From assembly GCF_014284305.1 (NCBI RefSeq), contig NZ_JACOFW010000003.1:148476-212475 (forward strand): a stretch of DNA of 64,000 nucleotides. Reading direction: 5' to 3'. Every line of letters begins with the position of its first letter. Within the stretch, counting starts at the first letter, position 1. The position numbers were made by a program, and so were the translations under genes. The DNA comes from Affinundibacterium seohonense. Its GTDB lineage: Bacteria; Pseudomonadota; Gammaproteobacteria; Burkholderiales; Burkholderiaceae_D. Positions 27,065-35,891 of the stretch are shown here, piece by piece. The notes under the pieces were generated by a model that saw only the letters and a list, made by a program, of their open reading frames with translations, made no database searches and was not told the origin of the DNA.

Positions 27065-27433
27065 TCAATCAGTATCGCGTTGAACGGTTTCGATTCCAAA
27101 AATACGAATGTGTTGCGAGAGCCAATCATAGTATGCACGTCGAGATTCAACATGCGCAGGTTTGTCATGATGTCGTCCCGCCTTAACTTGCAACTCACTT
27201 GGCGGCTCTATGCGAATATCAATATCTTCCGAAAAGCGATGGATAATGCCAAAGCCCTTAGATAATGACGTACCGCCCTTCAACTCGAACTGGAATTGCG
27301 ACTACTGCAAACCCCACAGGCAATGCATAATCCAATAGTCCTTTTCAACGAGTACGGGCGCTATCCCGCGCTTCTGCGCAACAATGGAAAGAAGCTCGTT
27401 AAAGTCGCTGCGAGTATGCAAAAGCTCAAGCAT
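27065..27433 (-). pseudogene. Broken AbiEii-type nucleotidyltransferase toxin
   Basis: From the ATG at 27433 the frame reads LVEKDYWIMHCLWGLQ and then meets TAG at 27304-27302. The same frame continues as FELKGGTSLSKGFGIIHRFS and EDIDIRI, the GG-T-S-L and D-x-D nucleotidyltransferase core of AbiEii toxins, until TGA at 27065. The stop sits where a glutamine (CAG) codon is plausible. The total of about 122 codons is well short of the usual 230 or more residues, so the C-terminal part is also missing. The ATG overlaps the end of the upstream AbiEi-like gene, as in intact abiE operons. Confidence 0.85.
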
Positions 27434-28088
27434 GATCAGATGAAAAACGCCAAGCTATAAAACGTTTCTTTGTAGCGACAGAAGCGAAGGCAGAAACAGC
27501 ACGCTTCAACTTAGCCTGATCGAATAAAGGTAGTTTTCGCTCAACCATTTGAAGCACTTGGTTCTTATCCTCTGCGAATTCATCCAAATTATTAATCACA
27601 TCAACCAACAAAAATTCAGAAGTAAGCTTTTTCGGAAACCGTGGCTTAACTCGAAAATCAAACTGACGATTTCCAAACGAAAACACGCCGTGCCGTTTGT
27701 GATTGTAGACAATGGTTTTGTTATAAAGCTGCGTAGTTCCTACGCCCAAAGCGTTATAACTTGATGGGGAGAACACCAAAAAATCCTTGTCACGCAAAAA
27801 AGCAGTGACCAATTCATGATCATCCGGTGGAAGTACACCAAACACCGATTTTTTAGGCACGTAGTAAAGCCCTTGCGCCAAGCGCTTCAAAAAACCATCA
27901 GCAACTAATTCGCTCAGGTGCCGATCAACCGCATTAGATACCTGCGCCAAATCCTCACGACGATACACCTTGCCAGCGTGCAAAGTCCTCGCCACTTGCC
28001 TCAAGGCGCTTTGTTTTGACCGCAATGGGCGTTCTAAAGTCGTATTTACTAGTTCCACCGAATGAATCCTCATTGACGTTTCATGCAA
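27426..28088 (-). CDS. AbiEi-type antitoxin / DUF6088 regulator
   Basis: About 220 residues. A winged-helix N-terminal part (RREDLAQVSNAVDRHLSELV then GFLKRLAQGLYYVPK) is typical of AbiEi antitoxins and DUF6088 proteins, which repress their own operon. The following region has SSYNALGVGTTQLYNKTIVY. The first codon at 28088 is TTG; the ATG at 28073 is an equally good start. The next gene on the strand is the broken AbiEii toxin, so this antitoxin now appears to be an orphan. Confidence 0.85.
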   Translation of the reverse strand: MHETSMRIHSVELVNTTLERPLRSKQSALRQVARTLHAGKVYRREDLAQVSNAVDRHLSELVADGFLKRLAQGLYYVPKKSVFGVLPPDDHELVTAFLRDKDFLVFSPSSYNALGVGTTQLYNKTIVYNHKRHGVFSFGNRQFDFRVKPRFPKKLTSEFLLVDVINNLDEFAEDKNQVLQMVERKLPLFDQAKLKRAVSAFASVATKKRFIAWRFSSDHA

Positions 28089-28298
28089 ATTATAGCCATT
28101 ATCAGCTTATTTTGCTGGAATATGCAAAGTTTCTTTAGCGTTTGCTCTAAGCAGCCACAAGAGTGAGCACGCTTTTTGTGCCAACGCGGATTGTTTTATT
28201 CATCCATAGCCACATCTATTCGCACCCAATCAAGTACACACAAATATGTGCTACACTCATTTATGTGTATTTATTCTTATACTTATTAAGAGGTCATT

Positions 28299-28646
28299 AT
28301 GGCTGAAACAGTTAACTTTACCGGCTCAGTAGACCGTGAATTACTCAAGCGCGCCAAGATTATTGCTGCAAAATCTGACACCTCGATCAACGCCCTTTTC
28401 AATGCAGAGTTGCGTTATTTGGTTGAAACATTTGAAGCGGCTGAGGCATCGGATAATCAGAATTTCAAGACTTTATTAGATTTTTCTTTGGGGCGTATTG
28501 ACGACCATGCTGCCATGGCTGCATTGGGAATTGATAGTGATGAGGATTTATTTTTGTTGATGGCACAGGCACACTTGCCGATGCCACGCTTGCCTGACTC
28601 AACGACTCAGAGCATGGTAGATAGTCTTCACGCTTTATTACCTTGA
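28299..28646 (+). CDS. Ribbon-helix-helix antitoxin-like protein
   Basis: A 115-residue protein with an N-terminal Arc/CopG-like segment: VNFTGSVDRELLKRAKIIAA followed by KSDTSINALFNAELRYLVET. The rest is helical and acidic and could bind the partner. A strong site AAGAGG precedes the ATG. Its stop overlaps the ATG of the next gene (TGATG), the coupling usual for toxin-antitoxin pairs. Confidence 0.75.
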   Translation: MAETVNFTGSVDRELLKRAKIIAAKSDTSINALFNAELRYLVETFEAAEASDNQNFKTLLDFSLGRIDDHAAMAALGIDSDEDLFLLMAQAHLPMPRLPDSTTQSMVDSLHALLP

Positions 28647-29188
28647 TGGAGTTGGATTTGAGAGAGACAACTCCTGTTCTACTACTACCCGATGCTGGAC
28701 CGTTGATTACGCTTGCTTACGCAGAAGCGTTGGATGCTATTTTCAAACCGGGCTGGTCAGTGCAGCTCGTTGACATGGTGCTATACGAGCTGACACGCAA
28801 TCAAACACCCACTAGTCAAATAATTTCTGATTGGGTCAAGACAAATAAACTGCCGATCGTGGAAACAAAAACGCTCAAACACTTTAAGCAGAATCTTGCA
28901 TCGGCCTCAGCACCTCAAAAGAAATCAAATCTCGGTGAATTCGCGATCCAAGAAGCGATGAATGAATTTGCGCTACGGATTCCTCCCCCGACTGGCGTAT
29001 TTCTATTTGAAGATCACAAAATCGCGCGTGCCAGTTTTCTATTGCCTGACAACTGCCGTAAAATTAGCACGCGTGCATTTCTACTTTTTTTAGAACAAAA
29101 AGGATGGTTGGAATCAGCAGCGGAAATTGAACGGAAAGCGATTATTAATGGACGTAATTTCTCTCAATTACGATTCCCGCCTGCTTAA
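28646..29188 (+). CDS. PIN-like toxin of a toxin-antitoxin pair
   Basis: A 180-residue protein resembling PIN-domain ribonucleases. It begins with PVLLLPDAGPLITLAYAEAL (first acidic residue D), then LVDMVLYELT, an acidic helix LGEFAIQEAM, and VFLFEDHKIARASF near the end. The four acidic positions are in the right order for a PIN active site. The start at ATG 28646 overlaps the antitoxin stop as TGATG; a TTG one codon earlier is also in frame. The target RNA is unknown. Confidence 0.75.
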   Translation: MELDLRETTPVLLLPDAGPLITLAYAEALDAIFKPGWSVQLVDMVLYELTRNQTPTSQIISDWVKTNKLPIVETKTLKHFKQNLASASAPQKKSNLGEFAIQEAMNEFALRIPPPTGVFLFEDHKIARASFLLPDNCRKISTRAFLLFLEQKGWLESAAEIERKAIINGRNFSQLRFPPA

Positions 29189-29209
29189 TTTGGATATTGT
29201 CCCCAAAGC

Positions 29210-29782
29210 TCAAACAAAATATTTCGCCGCTCGCTCCAACGCACTCACATCCTGCACAATCTCCCCAGGGCGATTGCCATAACCAATCAAACTGCCATTC
29301 CACGGCATGTCCATATACCCCGCTGTCAAGCGCAGGCTATCGACTAAAGCTTGCGCGTAGCTTTGATCTTCATCCGCTGTCACTGTGACATTCCACAAAC
29401 GACGACCGCGCATTTTTTCTTTGAAGTCATAACCAGGTACGCGCATCCAACCAGACCAGTGATCGAGGTATTTCTTGGCTGACGCTGGCAGGCTATACCA
29501 GTATAGCGGCGTCACAAACACCAAATCCGTCGCAGATAAAGTGGCGTCGAGCAATTCACGCATTGCGCCTTGTGGCGCAGGATACTCGCCGTCGCCAGTA
29601 TGCCGTTGGTCGACAAAATCCGGCATGTCGTAATCATGTAGATTGATCCATTCTTGCTTGACCTCGGCAGGCAAGAACTTTGCCGCGTAGCGAGCTAATT
29701 GTTCGGTATTGCCTTGCGCTCGACTGCTCGCAAGTAAAAATAAAAAACGTCGTGGATGGGATGTGATCTGTGTGTTCTTCAT
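29210..29782 (-). CDS. NAD(P)H-dependent FMN reductase-like oxidoreductase
   Basis: A 190-residue flavodoxin-fold protein. The phosphate-binding loop is LLASSRAQGNTEQLARY near residue 15, followed by INLHDYDMPDFVDQRH and the FMN-contact region VFVTPLYWYSLPASAKKYLD. It fits the NADPH-dependent FMN reductase/quinone reductase superfamily. The open frame extends to 29917, but the ATG at 29782 has GGAG and starts the real fold. A LysR gene is divergent 117 bases away and probably regulates it. Confidence 0.88.
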   Translation of the reverse strand: MKNTQITSHPRRFLFLLASSRAQGNTEQLARYAAKFLPAEVKQEWINLHDYDMPDFVDQRHTGDGEYPAPQGAMRELLDATLSATDLVFVTPLYWYSLPASAKKYLDHWSGWMRVPGYDFKEKMRGRRLWNVTVTADEDQSYAQALVDSLRLTAGYMDMPWNGSLIGYGNRPGEIVQDVSALERAAKYFV

Positions 29783-29899
29783 GGTTTGCTCCAAATAATT
29801 CAGTATTAAAAACTCGATGGAGTCGCAGTGTAGGTGTCGCTGATGCCGCTGACAAATGATGATTTTTGCGATTCGGATTAGTTCTGCTAAACTGAACTC

Positions 29900-30961
29900 A
29901 TGACGAAATCTATCCACATCCGCTCTGCTCCACTCGGCGCCATTCGTGCTTTTGAGGCGGCCGCACGGCTTGGTAGTTTTAAATTAGCAGCACAGGAACT
30001 CTCGGTGACACCCGCCGCGATTAGCCATCAGCTCGCGGCTTTAGAAGACTATTTAGGCACCGCGCTATTTGTACGTTCGAATCGTTTGGTACAACTGACA
30101 GCGAAGGGCCAACAATTATCCGAGCAAGTGAGCGCTTCGTTTTTACAATTGCAAATCGCCTTGGAGCAAGCACGTGCTCCCGATAGTGATAGCCAAGTTT
30201 TGGTGGTAAGTGCTGCGCCATCCATCGCAGCGAAATGGCTGGTGCCGCGCTTGAGTCGTTTTCATACGCAATATCCTGAAATCGATTTGCGCTTATCGTC
30301 TGAAAATCAAACGCATGATTTGATCAAAGATACCAGCATTGATGTGGTATTGCGCTATGGCAAAGGTGGCTACGAGCAGGCATCAAGTGGCACAAAGAAA
30401 ACTCGATTGCATGCGGAAAAATTGTGGGAAGAGACTTACTTATTTCCAGTATGTAGCCCGACGTATTTGCGTAACGTGACGACATCTACGAAAAAATCTA
30501 AGCACAGTTCACTGCAAAGTTTGACGGATTTGACTACCCACACACTGCTTCGCTTACCACTACCACCCGATCATGAAACCGGTGAAGTAGGTGAACGCTG
30601 GCAAGCTTGGTTGAACAGTCTCACCGAATTCAAAACCTTGGTTGAAAGCGATCAAACCGCTCTACTTGCGCATGCGAAGAAAGGTCCATTCTACAGTCAT
30701 GAACATTTAGCCATCGACACCGCCAAATCGCATCATGGGATTGGTCTCGCGCTAGACGTGTTAGTGATTGAGGATTTATTGGAAAAGAAACTAGTGCGTC
30801 CGCTTGCCATCCGCAGTCGTGATCCGTATTCACACTGGCTACTTTATCGCGAACAAGATGCGCAACGAGCGAGTGTTCAAGCGTTTGCGCAATGGATCAG
30901 AGAAGAAGCTGCCTTATCATTAAAAACACTTTCGACCTGTCGTTCGCGCTCATGGGCTTAG
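29900..30961 (+). CDS. LysR-family transcriptional regulator (GcvA-like)
   Basis: A 353-residue LysR regulator. The winged helix-turn-helix is APLGAIRAFEAAARLGSFKL then AAQELSVTPAAISHQLAALE with LGTALFVRSNR, which resembles GcvA-type members. The effector domain follows from about residue 90 and carries an unusual insert of charged residues near 190-215. It is divergent from the flavin reductase gene, the classical arrangement for LysR control of a neighbour. Confidence 0.92.
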   Translation: MTKSIHIRSAPLGAIRAFEAAARLGSFKLAAQELSVTPAAISHQLAALEDYLGTALFVRSNRLVQLTAKGQQLSEQVSASFLQLQIALEQARAPDSDSQVLVVSAAPSIAAKWLVPRLSRFHTQYPEIDLRLSSENQTHDLIKDTSIDVVLRYGKGGYEQASSGTKKTRLHAEKLWEETYLFPVCSPTYLRNVTTSTKKSKHSSLQSLTDLTTHTLLRLPLPPDHETGEVGERWQAWLNSLTEFKTLVESDQTALLAHAKKGPFYSHEHLAIDTAKSHHGIGLALDVLVIEDLLEKKLVRPLAIRSRDPYSHWLLYREQDAQRASVQAFAQWIREEAALSLKTLSTCRSRSWA

Positions 30962-31029
30962 AGGATAATCCCAAGAATGATCGTCTTTTCGCTTGAGCAA
31001 AAGTCCAATAAAAATTAAATAAAAGTCAT

Positions 31030-31539
31030 ATGAAATCAAGTGTCGTTATCAGTTCTTACTCAGAAGAATGGCCGCGTATTTTTGCACAAATCCGCGAAGA
31101 GTTATTCACGGTCTTTTCTTCGACAAACACCCAGATTGAACATATTGGCAGTACCGCGGTGATTGGGCTTTGTGCCAAACCCGTAATTGATATTCTGCTT
31201 GGCACAAACGCACTAAGCGAGATTGAATCAAAGATCACTTCTTTAGAAGCGCTCGGATTTGACTATGTCTCCAAATATGAAAAAGAGATTCCGACACGAC
31301 GTTACTTTGTGAAGTCTCCAGCAAACAGTTTGCGCATTCACTTACATGGCGTAGAAATCGGTTCACGTATTTGGTGCGAGCATCTACGGTTTCGTGACTT
31401 ATTGCGTGCAGATTCCGCGTTGCGTTCTGAGTATCAGCAATTAAAACGGCGCCTCGCTGCGCAATATGTTGATGATAAGGCTGCTTATACGGATGCCAAA
31501 GCGCCTTTCATTCAATCCGTATTGAAGACCTCGTCGTAA
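31030..31539 (+). CDS. GrpB family protein (UPF0157)
   Basis: A 169-residue protein of the GrpB group, which has a nucleotidyltransferase-like fold of unknown role. Signature parts are IEHIGSTAVIGLCAKPVIDI, then RIHLHGVEIGSRIW with LRFRDLLRADSALRSEY. It appears to be a lone gene, with no functional link to its neighbours visible. Confidence 0.9.
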   Translation: MKSSVVISSYSEEWPRIFAQIREELFTVFSSTNTQIEHIGSTAVIGLCAKPVIDILLGTNALSEIESKITSLEALGFDYVSKYEKEIPTRRYFVKSPANSLRIHLHGVEIGSRIWCEHLRFRDLLRADSALRSEYQQLKRRLAAQYVDDKAAYTDAKAPFIQSVLKTSS

Positions 31540-31743
31540 GCAGGAAAGACTGAAGTTTGTAGCAAAAAAAGTGTCCACACAAAATACAAATAGACGACAA
31601 ATTAAAGCTAGCAAAAGCAGCCTTTTCAACAGAGAATCCTGATCATGATTGTGGTGTGAAATTATGGTGCAGCTATAGAGCGCGCATATCAGCTTTCGGG
31701 TAGCAAGATACTTTCAATTAGATTCAAATTTCTAGGATTTTGT

Positions 31744-32955
31744 ATGCATCGTTTCGATTCCAGTTTTGTTGATACAGAAGGTTTGACGCAAGCGCTCAGG
31801 CTAATGACTTCAAGAAGTACAGAAGTGTCTGATCTGCCAACTAACTTACCACTTGTTGGTCTAGGAGAAGTTGAAGTATTGAATTTGCTTGCACCTCAGG
31901 TACTTGGTCACGCTGCACAGCTAGGTGCACATACATCGATGGCACACATGGACCCACCAACTCCATGGATTACTTGGGCGATGGCAATGTGGAATGCCAG
32001 TCTCAACCAAAATTTGCTGCATGAAGCAACTTCACCGTTTGCCACCCAAGCGGAAAAGCAGGTATTCGATTGGCTAGTCCCGTATTTTGATATGCAGGGA
32101 GGTCACTTTTGCTCAGGCTCTACCATCGCTAACTTAACTGGCATTTGGGCTGCGCGTGATGTTGCGGGAATTCGAAAAGTGGTGACATCGCAAGCAGCTC
32201 ATCTGAGTGTAGAAAAAGCGTGTCGCCTACTTGGTTTAGAGCTGGTCAAAGTTGGTCTTGATACACAGGGACGCTTGGATGTTGATCAACTCCCCAATTT
32301 AGAAAAAGCCTGCTTGGTATTGAACGCTGGCACTACCGCAACGGGCGCGATTGATCCCCTAACACTAAGTGGTGTCGCCGCATGGACGCACATCGATGCG
32401 GCATGGGCTGGACCACTGCGCTTGAGTCCCAAGTATTCTGATCGTTTGAGCGGCATAGAGAAAGCTGACTCGGTGGCGATCTCTGCCCATAAATGGCTAT
32501 TTCAACCCAAAGACTCCGCCATGATTATGTTCCGCGACTTAAGCACGGCAAATCAAGCAATCAGTTTTGGCGGCGGATATTTGGCGAAACCCAATGTCGG
32601 CGTGCAAGGATCACGTTCTGCTGCTGCAATTCCTTTACTTGCGACGCTGTTAGCGTGGGGACAGAATGGTCTTGCACAACGACTTGAATTTTTGATGCAA
32701 GCTGCTGATACGCTCGCCCAGAATATCGAACAAACAGACCATCTTGAGTTGTGGAATCCACCCCAAACGGCAGTTAATGTCTTTCGACCACGTCATCTAT
32801 CCACCTCAGAATTTCTTGCTGCACTGCCTGCTGGTATGTTGTCTAGCTGTGTATTGGACGGGCAAATGTGGTGTCGCTCAGTTGCTGCAAATCCGCTAGT
32901 CGATGTTGATCTTGTCACTGCGCAGATCATCGCGGCTAGTCAAAAAAGAACGTAA
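31744..32955 (+). CDS. Group II PLP-dependent decarboxylase-like protein
   Basis: A 403-residue PLP enzyme of the glutamate/aromatic-L-amino-acid decarboxylase type. Seen are AHMDPPTPW (substrate end), GHFCSGSTIANLTGIWAARD, NAGTTATGAIDPL, AWTHIDAAWAGPLRLS with the PLP aspartate, and SAHKWLFQPKDSAMIM with the Schiff-base lysine. It is shorter than the usual 470-500 residues. Likely substrates are acidic or diamino acids, but the sequence does not fix this. It stands alone. Confidence 0.88.
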   Translation: MHRFDSSFVDTEGLTQALRLMTSRSTEVSDLPTNLPLVGLGEVEVLNLLAPQVLGHAAQLGAHTSMAHMDPPTPWITWAMAMWNASLNQNLLHEATSPFATQAEKQVFDWLVPYFDMQGGHFCSGSTIANLTGIWAARDVAGIRKVVTSQAAHLSVEKACRLLGLELVKVGLDTQGRLDVDQLPNLEKACLVLNAGTTATGAIDPLTLSGVAAWTHIDAAWAGPLRLSPKYSDRLSGIEKADSVAISAHKWLFQPKDSAMIMFRDLSTANQAISFGGGYLAKPNVGVQGSRSAAAIPLLATLLAWGQNGLAQRLEFLMQAADTLAQNIEQTDHLELWNPPQTAVNVFRPRHLSTSEFLAALPAGMLSSCVLDGQMWCRSVAANPLVDVDLVTAQIIAASQKRT

Positions 32956-33130
32956 CTTCAGAATTTCAAAAGCGACTTGGCTACAAAGAGTCTTTGTCGA
33001 CTTAGACTAATCAGGACATTTCACGTCAACATGAAAAATATCCTAGACGATCGCACAATCACAAGCCTCCTACTTAGTCATTAAGACTGACTTAAAAACT
33101 GATCGTCATTTAAATTAAGCTTGATTCTAT
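32956..33130. other. Spacer after the PLP decarboxylase
   Basis: AT-rich sequence without an open frame of interest. It leads into the candidate ArsR operator and the MITE-like element described separately. Confidence 0.4.
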
Positions 33131-33158
33131 ATTTCGATAAATATAGAATTATCGAAAT
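33131..33158. promoter_or_regulatory. Candidate ArsR operator upstream of the ars operon
   Basis: ATTTCGATAA, eight spacer bases, then TTATCGAAAT form a perfect 10 bp inverted repeat in AT-rich sequence. It lies 147 bases upstream of arsR, with a mobile element between. ArsR repressors bind such AT-rich palindromes over their own promoter. Confidence 0.6.
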
Positions 33159-33175
33159 CAAACAAATTTTGATTA

Positions 33176-33274
33176 GGGCTTACGCAAAATTGCGCTAGCT
33201 AGGCGCGTCGCCGAAAGTACAAATTGTACGGCGAGGCGACTGTAAAGACGCTAGCGTCTGTTTTGCGTAAACCC
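33176..33274. mobile_element. MITE-like element with GATTA target duplication
   Basis: A 99-base element with imperfect inverted ends: GGGCTTACGCAAAA at the left and TTTTGCGTAAACCC at the right. Inside are GTACAAATTGTAC and GCGTCGCC/GGCGAGGC palindromes. It is flanked by GATTA on both sides (33171-33175 and 33275-33279), which looks like a 5 bp target-site duplication. No protein is encoded. Confidence 0.8.
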
Positions 33275-33304
33275 GATTAATGAAACCCAATCTCAAAAGC
33301 ATAC

Positions 33305-33634
33305 ATGGAAACCAAATCCGCCATCACCGCCCTCGCCGCACTGGCACAAGAATCACGGCTAGCAATATTTCGTTTGTTGGTCGCCGTTGGTCCTGAAGGC
33401 TTAGCCGCTAGCAAAATTGCTGAGCAACTTGAGGTGCCTTCTTCTTCTTTATCCTTCCATCTAAAAGAGCTGTCGCATGCTGGCTTGATCATGGCGCGAC
33501 AGGATGGGAGGTTCATCATTTACTCGGCTAACTTTGCAGTCATGAACGAGTTATTAGGATTCCTGACAGAAAGCTGCTGCGGTGGCAATCCTTGCTCGAC
33601 CAATTCCACACTAGCTTGTGATGCTGCAAACTAA
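33305..33634 (+). CDS. arsR: ArsR-family arsenic-responsive repressor
   Basis: A 109-residue winged-helix repressor: LAALAQESRLAIFRLLVAVG, then SKIAEQLEVPSSSLSFHLKE with LSHAGLIMARQDGR. A C-terminal ESCCGGNPC cysteine group is a likely As(III) sensor, as in the ArsR types with C-terminal thiols. It leads a six-gene ars operon on the same strand. Confidence 0.95.
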   Translation: METKSAITALAALAQESRLAIFRLLVAVGPEGLAASKIAEQLEVPSSSLSFHLKELSHAGLIMARQDGRFIIYSANFAVMNELLGFLTESCCGGNPCSTNSTLACDAAN

Positions 33635-33679
33635 AAAACACGCATATCTACTATTTCTACTTTTCTCGGTAAAACCAAC

Positions 33680-34180
33680 ATGACAGACAAAACCTTTAAT
33701 GTGCTCTTTTTGTGTACCGGTAACTCAGCACGCAGCGTGATGGCGGAAGCCTTAATTACGACCATGGGTCATGGACGCTTTCAAGGCTATTCTGCGGGCA
33801 GTTTTCCAAATGGCACGGTGAATCCTTTTGCGATTGAGCAAATTGAGCACACAGATTATCCCGTCACGAATTTACGCAGCAAAAGTTGGGATGAGCTTGC
33901 TGCGGCCGATGCGCCTCAAATGGATTTCATTATCACCGTATGTGATAACGCTGCTGGCGAAGTCTGTCCGATTTGGCCAGGGCATCCTTTGACTGCGCAC
34001 TGGGGTTTCGAAGACCCTGCTGCATTAAACGGTAGTGATGAAGAAAAGCGCGCACTGTTTCACAAAGTTTTCCGTCAAATCATGGCACGCATCAGCATTT
34101 TTGTGAGCTTGCCGTTGTCCATGCTAGAGAAAAATGCGATTCACCACGAGATGAAAAAAATCGGAGAAACCCAAGTATGA
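33680..34180 (+). CDS. arsC: Arsenate reductase, low-molecular-weight phosphatase type (first copy)
   Basis: A 166-residue protein with the P-loop LCTGNSARSVMAEAL. The family reduces As(V) to As(III), either with thioredoxin or mycothiol/glutathione relays. Additional cysteines in TVCDNAAGEVC are conserved in this class, as is the HWGFEDPA segment. It lies between arsR and aqpS and overlaps the aqpS start by 4 bases. Confidence 0.93.
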   Translation: MTDKTFNVLFLCTGNSARSVMAEALITTMGHGRFQGYSAGSFPNGTVNPFAIEQIEHTDYPVTNLRSKSWDELAAADAPQMDFIITVCDNAAGEVCPIWPGHPLTAHWGFEDPAALNGSDEEKRALFHKVFRQIMARISIFVSLPLSMLEKNAIHHEMKKIGETQV

Positions 34181-34854
34181 CCGCTGGCAATTCTATGTTA
34201 AAAAAACTCGTCGCTGAATTTCTGGGAACCGCATTTTTACTCGCCGTTGTGGTCGGCTCAGGCATCATGGCGCAAACACTTTCTAGCGGAAATACTGCTA
34301 TCGCTTTATTAGCGAATGCACTGGCGACCGGAGCAGGTTTAATTGCTTTAATTCTGATGTTTGGTAATTTATCCGGCGCACATTTTAATCCTGTGGTGAC
34401 CTTGTCCGAAGCATGGCAAAAGAACTTACCTACACAGTTCATCCTCCCTTACATCGTCGCGCAAATTCTTGGCGCTTTTGCGGGAGTCGCAGCAGCGCAT
34501 GGTATGTTTGATTTGCACATATTTTTTGCATCGACACATATACGTACAGGCGCATCACAATGGTGGAGTGAATGCATTGCGACGTTTGGTTTAATCGCCG
34601 TCATCATCAGCACCTCTCGTACGCGACCTGCCACTACGCCATTCGCAGTAGCGGCCTATATCACGGCGGCGTATTGGTTCACTTCCTCTACATCCTTTGC
34701 CAATCCAGCTGTGACTTTAGCGCGCTCAATGAGCGATACTTTTGCTGGCATACGCCCTGTCGATGCGCCGGGCTTTATTGTGGCGCAGTTAGTCGGTGCT
34801 GCTTGTGCGACTGTTTTATTTAACTGGTTGTATCCGAAATCCTCCTCTCAATAA
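34177..34854 (+). CDS. aqpS: Aquaglyceroporin, AqpS-like arsenite channel
   Basis: A 225-residue MIP channel with about six membrane helices and the two half-helix boxes: SGAHFNPVVTLSEA near residue 68 and SFANPAVTLARSM near residue 178. In ars operons AqpS carries As(III), formed by ArsC, out of the cell down its gradient. The ATG overlaps the upstream arsC stop, indicating translational coupling. It may stand in for an ArsB or Acr3 pump, neither of which is in the window. Confidence 0.92.
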   Translation: MTAGNSMLKKLVAEFLGTAFLLAVVVGSGIMAQTLSSGNTAIALLANALATGAGLIALILMFGNLSGAHFNPVVTLSEAWQKNLPTQFILPYIVAQILGAFAGVAAAHGMFDLHIFFASTHIRTGASQWWSECIATFGLIAVIISTSRTRPATTPFAVAAYITAAYWFTSSTSFANPAVTLARSMSDTFAGIRPVDAPGFIVAQLVGAACATVLFNWLYPKSSSQ

Positions 34855-34877
34855 TTGTCACTCAGGATCATCACATC

Positions 34878-35357
34878 ATGAACGTTTTATTTCTCTGCAC
34901 GGGTAATTCTTGCCGCTCCATTTTGGGCGAAGCGACATTCAATCACTTAGCACCAGCGGGTTGGCGCGCGATGAGCGCGGGTAGTAAGCCGACTGGGCAA
35001 GTGCATCCTCGTTCGCTGGCATTATTGGCGCGTGAAGGTATTAACACCGAAGGCTATTTCAGCAAATCTTGGGATAACTTACCCGCGACACCCGACATCG
35101 TCATCACGGTCTGCGCAAGCGCAGCAGGCGAAACTTGCCCTGCGTATCTAGGGCCTGTATTACGCACGCATTGGGGTGTGGAAGATCCCGCCCATGCGAC
35201 CGGTACCGATGCCGAAATCGATGCGAGTTTTATGCAGGCCTATCGTATTTTGCGCGCTCGGATTGAAGCTTTCTTGGCTTTACCGCTCGACACCTTGCAG
35301 CACGATAAAGCTGCGTTAAAGGCAGAGATGGATAAGATCGCCAATATCATGGCTTAA
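34878..35357 (+). CDS. arsC: Arsenate reductase, low-molecular-weight phosphatase type (second copy)
   Basis: A 159-residue paralogue of the upstream arsC. The P-loop is LCTGNSCRSILGEA, with the additional cysteines in TVCASAAGETC and the HWGVEDPA segment. The two copies differ widely, so this is not a recent duplication. It lies 23 bases after aqpS. Confidence 0.93.
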   Translation: MNVLFLCTGNSCRSILGEATFNHLAPAGWRAMSAGSKPTGQVHPRSLALLAREGINTEGYFSKSWDNLPATPDIVITVCASAAGETCPAYLGPVLRTHWGVEDPAHATGTDAEIDASFMQAYRILRARIEAFLALPLDTLQHDKAALKAEMDKIANIMA

Positions 35358-35451
35358 TCCACCAACTATGCGTTAGCGCAAAGTGTGACTGGATCTATAT
35401 GCTGTAATGTGCATCGATTCGGTATGTCAACATTGAAACTGGAAAAGCAGT

Positions 35452-35838
35452 ATGAAAACCCTACAAATCTTTGACCCCGCCATGTGCTGCAATACGGGTG
35501 TCTGCGGTGTCGATGCAGATCAACAATTAGTCAGCTTTGCCGCGGATATCGATTGGGCAAAGAAGCAAGGTGCGCAAATAGAGCGCTTTAATCTGGCACA
35601 ACAACCGATGGCATTTGCTGAGAACGCAGTCGTAAAAAGTTTTTTAGAGCGTTCGGGTCAAGAAGGTTTACCTTTGATTTTGCTCGATGGTGAAATCGCG
35701 CTCACGAATCGTTATCCACGTCGTGCGGAGTTGGCACGTTGGCTTGGTTTAAGCATCTTGCCTGTTTCTGTTAGCACAAGCACTAGCGCAAACTCGACAG
35801 CGTCTGCGCCTTGTTGTGGTGAAGGTCAAAGTTGTTAG
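35452..35838 (+). CDS. arsD: Arsenical metallochaperone ArsD
   Basis: A 128-residue protein with the ArsD cysteine set CCNTGVCG near residue 12 and a second vicinal pair near the C terminus (PCCGEGQSC). It delivers As(III) to ArsA and raises its affinity. The fold continues with QGAQIERFNLAQQP and LPLILLDGEIA. It immediately precedes arsA. Confidence 0.95.
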   Translation: MKTLQIFDPAMCCNTGVCGVDADQQLVSFAADIDWAKKQGAQIERFNLAQQPMAFAENAVVKSFLERSGQEGLPLILLDGEIALTNRYPRRAELARWLGLSILPVSVSTSTSANSTASAPCCGEGQSC

Positions 35839-35891
35839 CCTCCATTTTCGTTTTACCGAATTGATGCATTTATTCACGACTGGAGTCGCTT

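Noticed and set aside
27065-27283. The 72-codon frame as a separate small protein
   Set aside because: Its first codon is a TTG (leucine) inside the AbiEii core, and the frame continues upstream in register to the nonsense codon, so it is part of a pseudogene.
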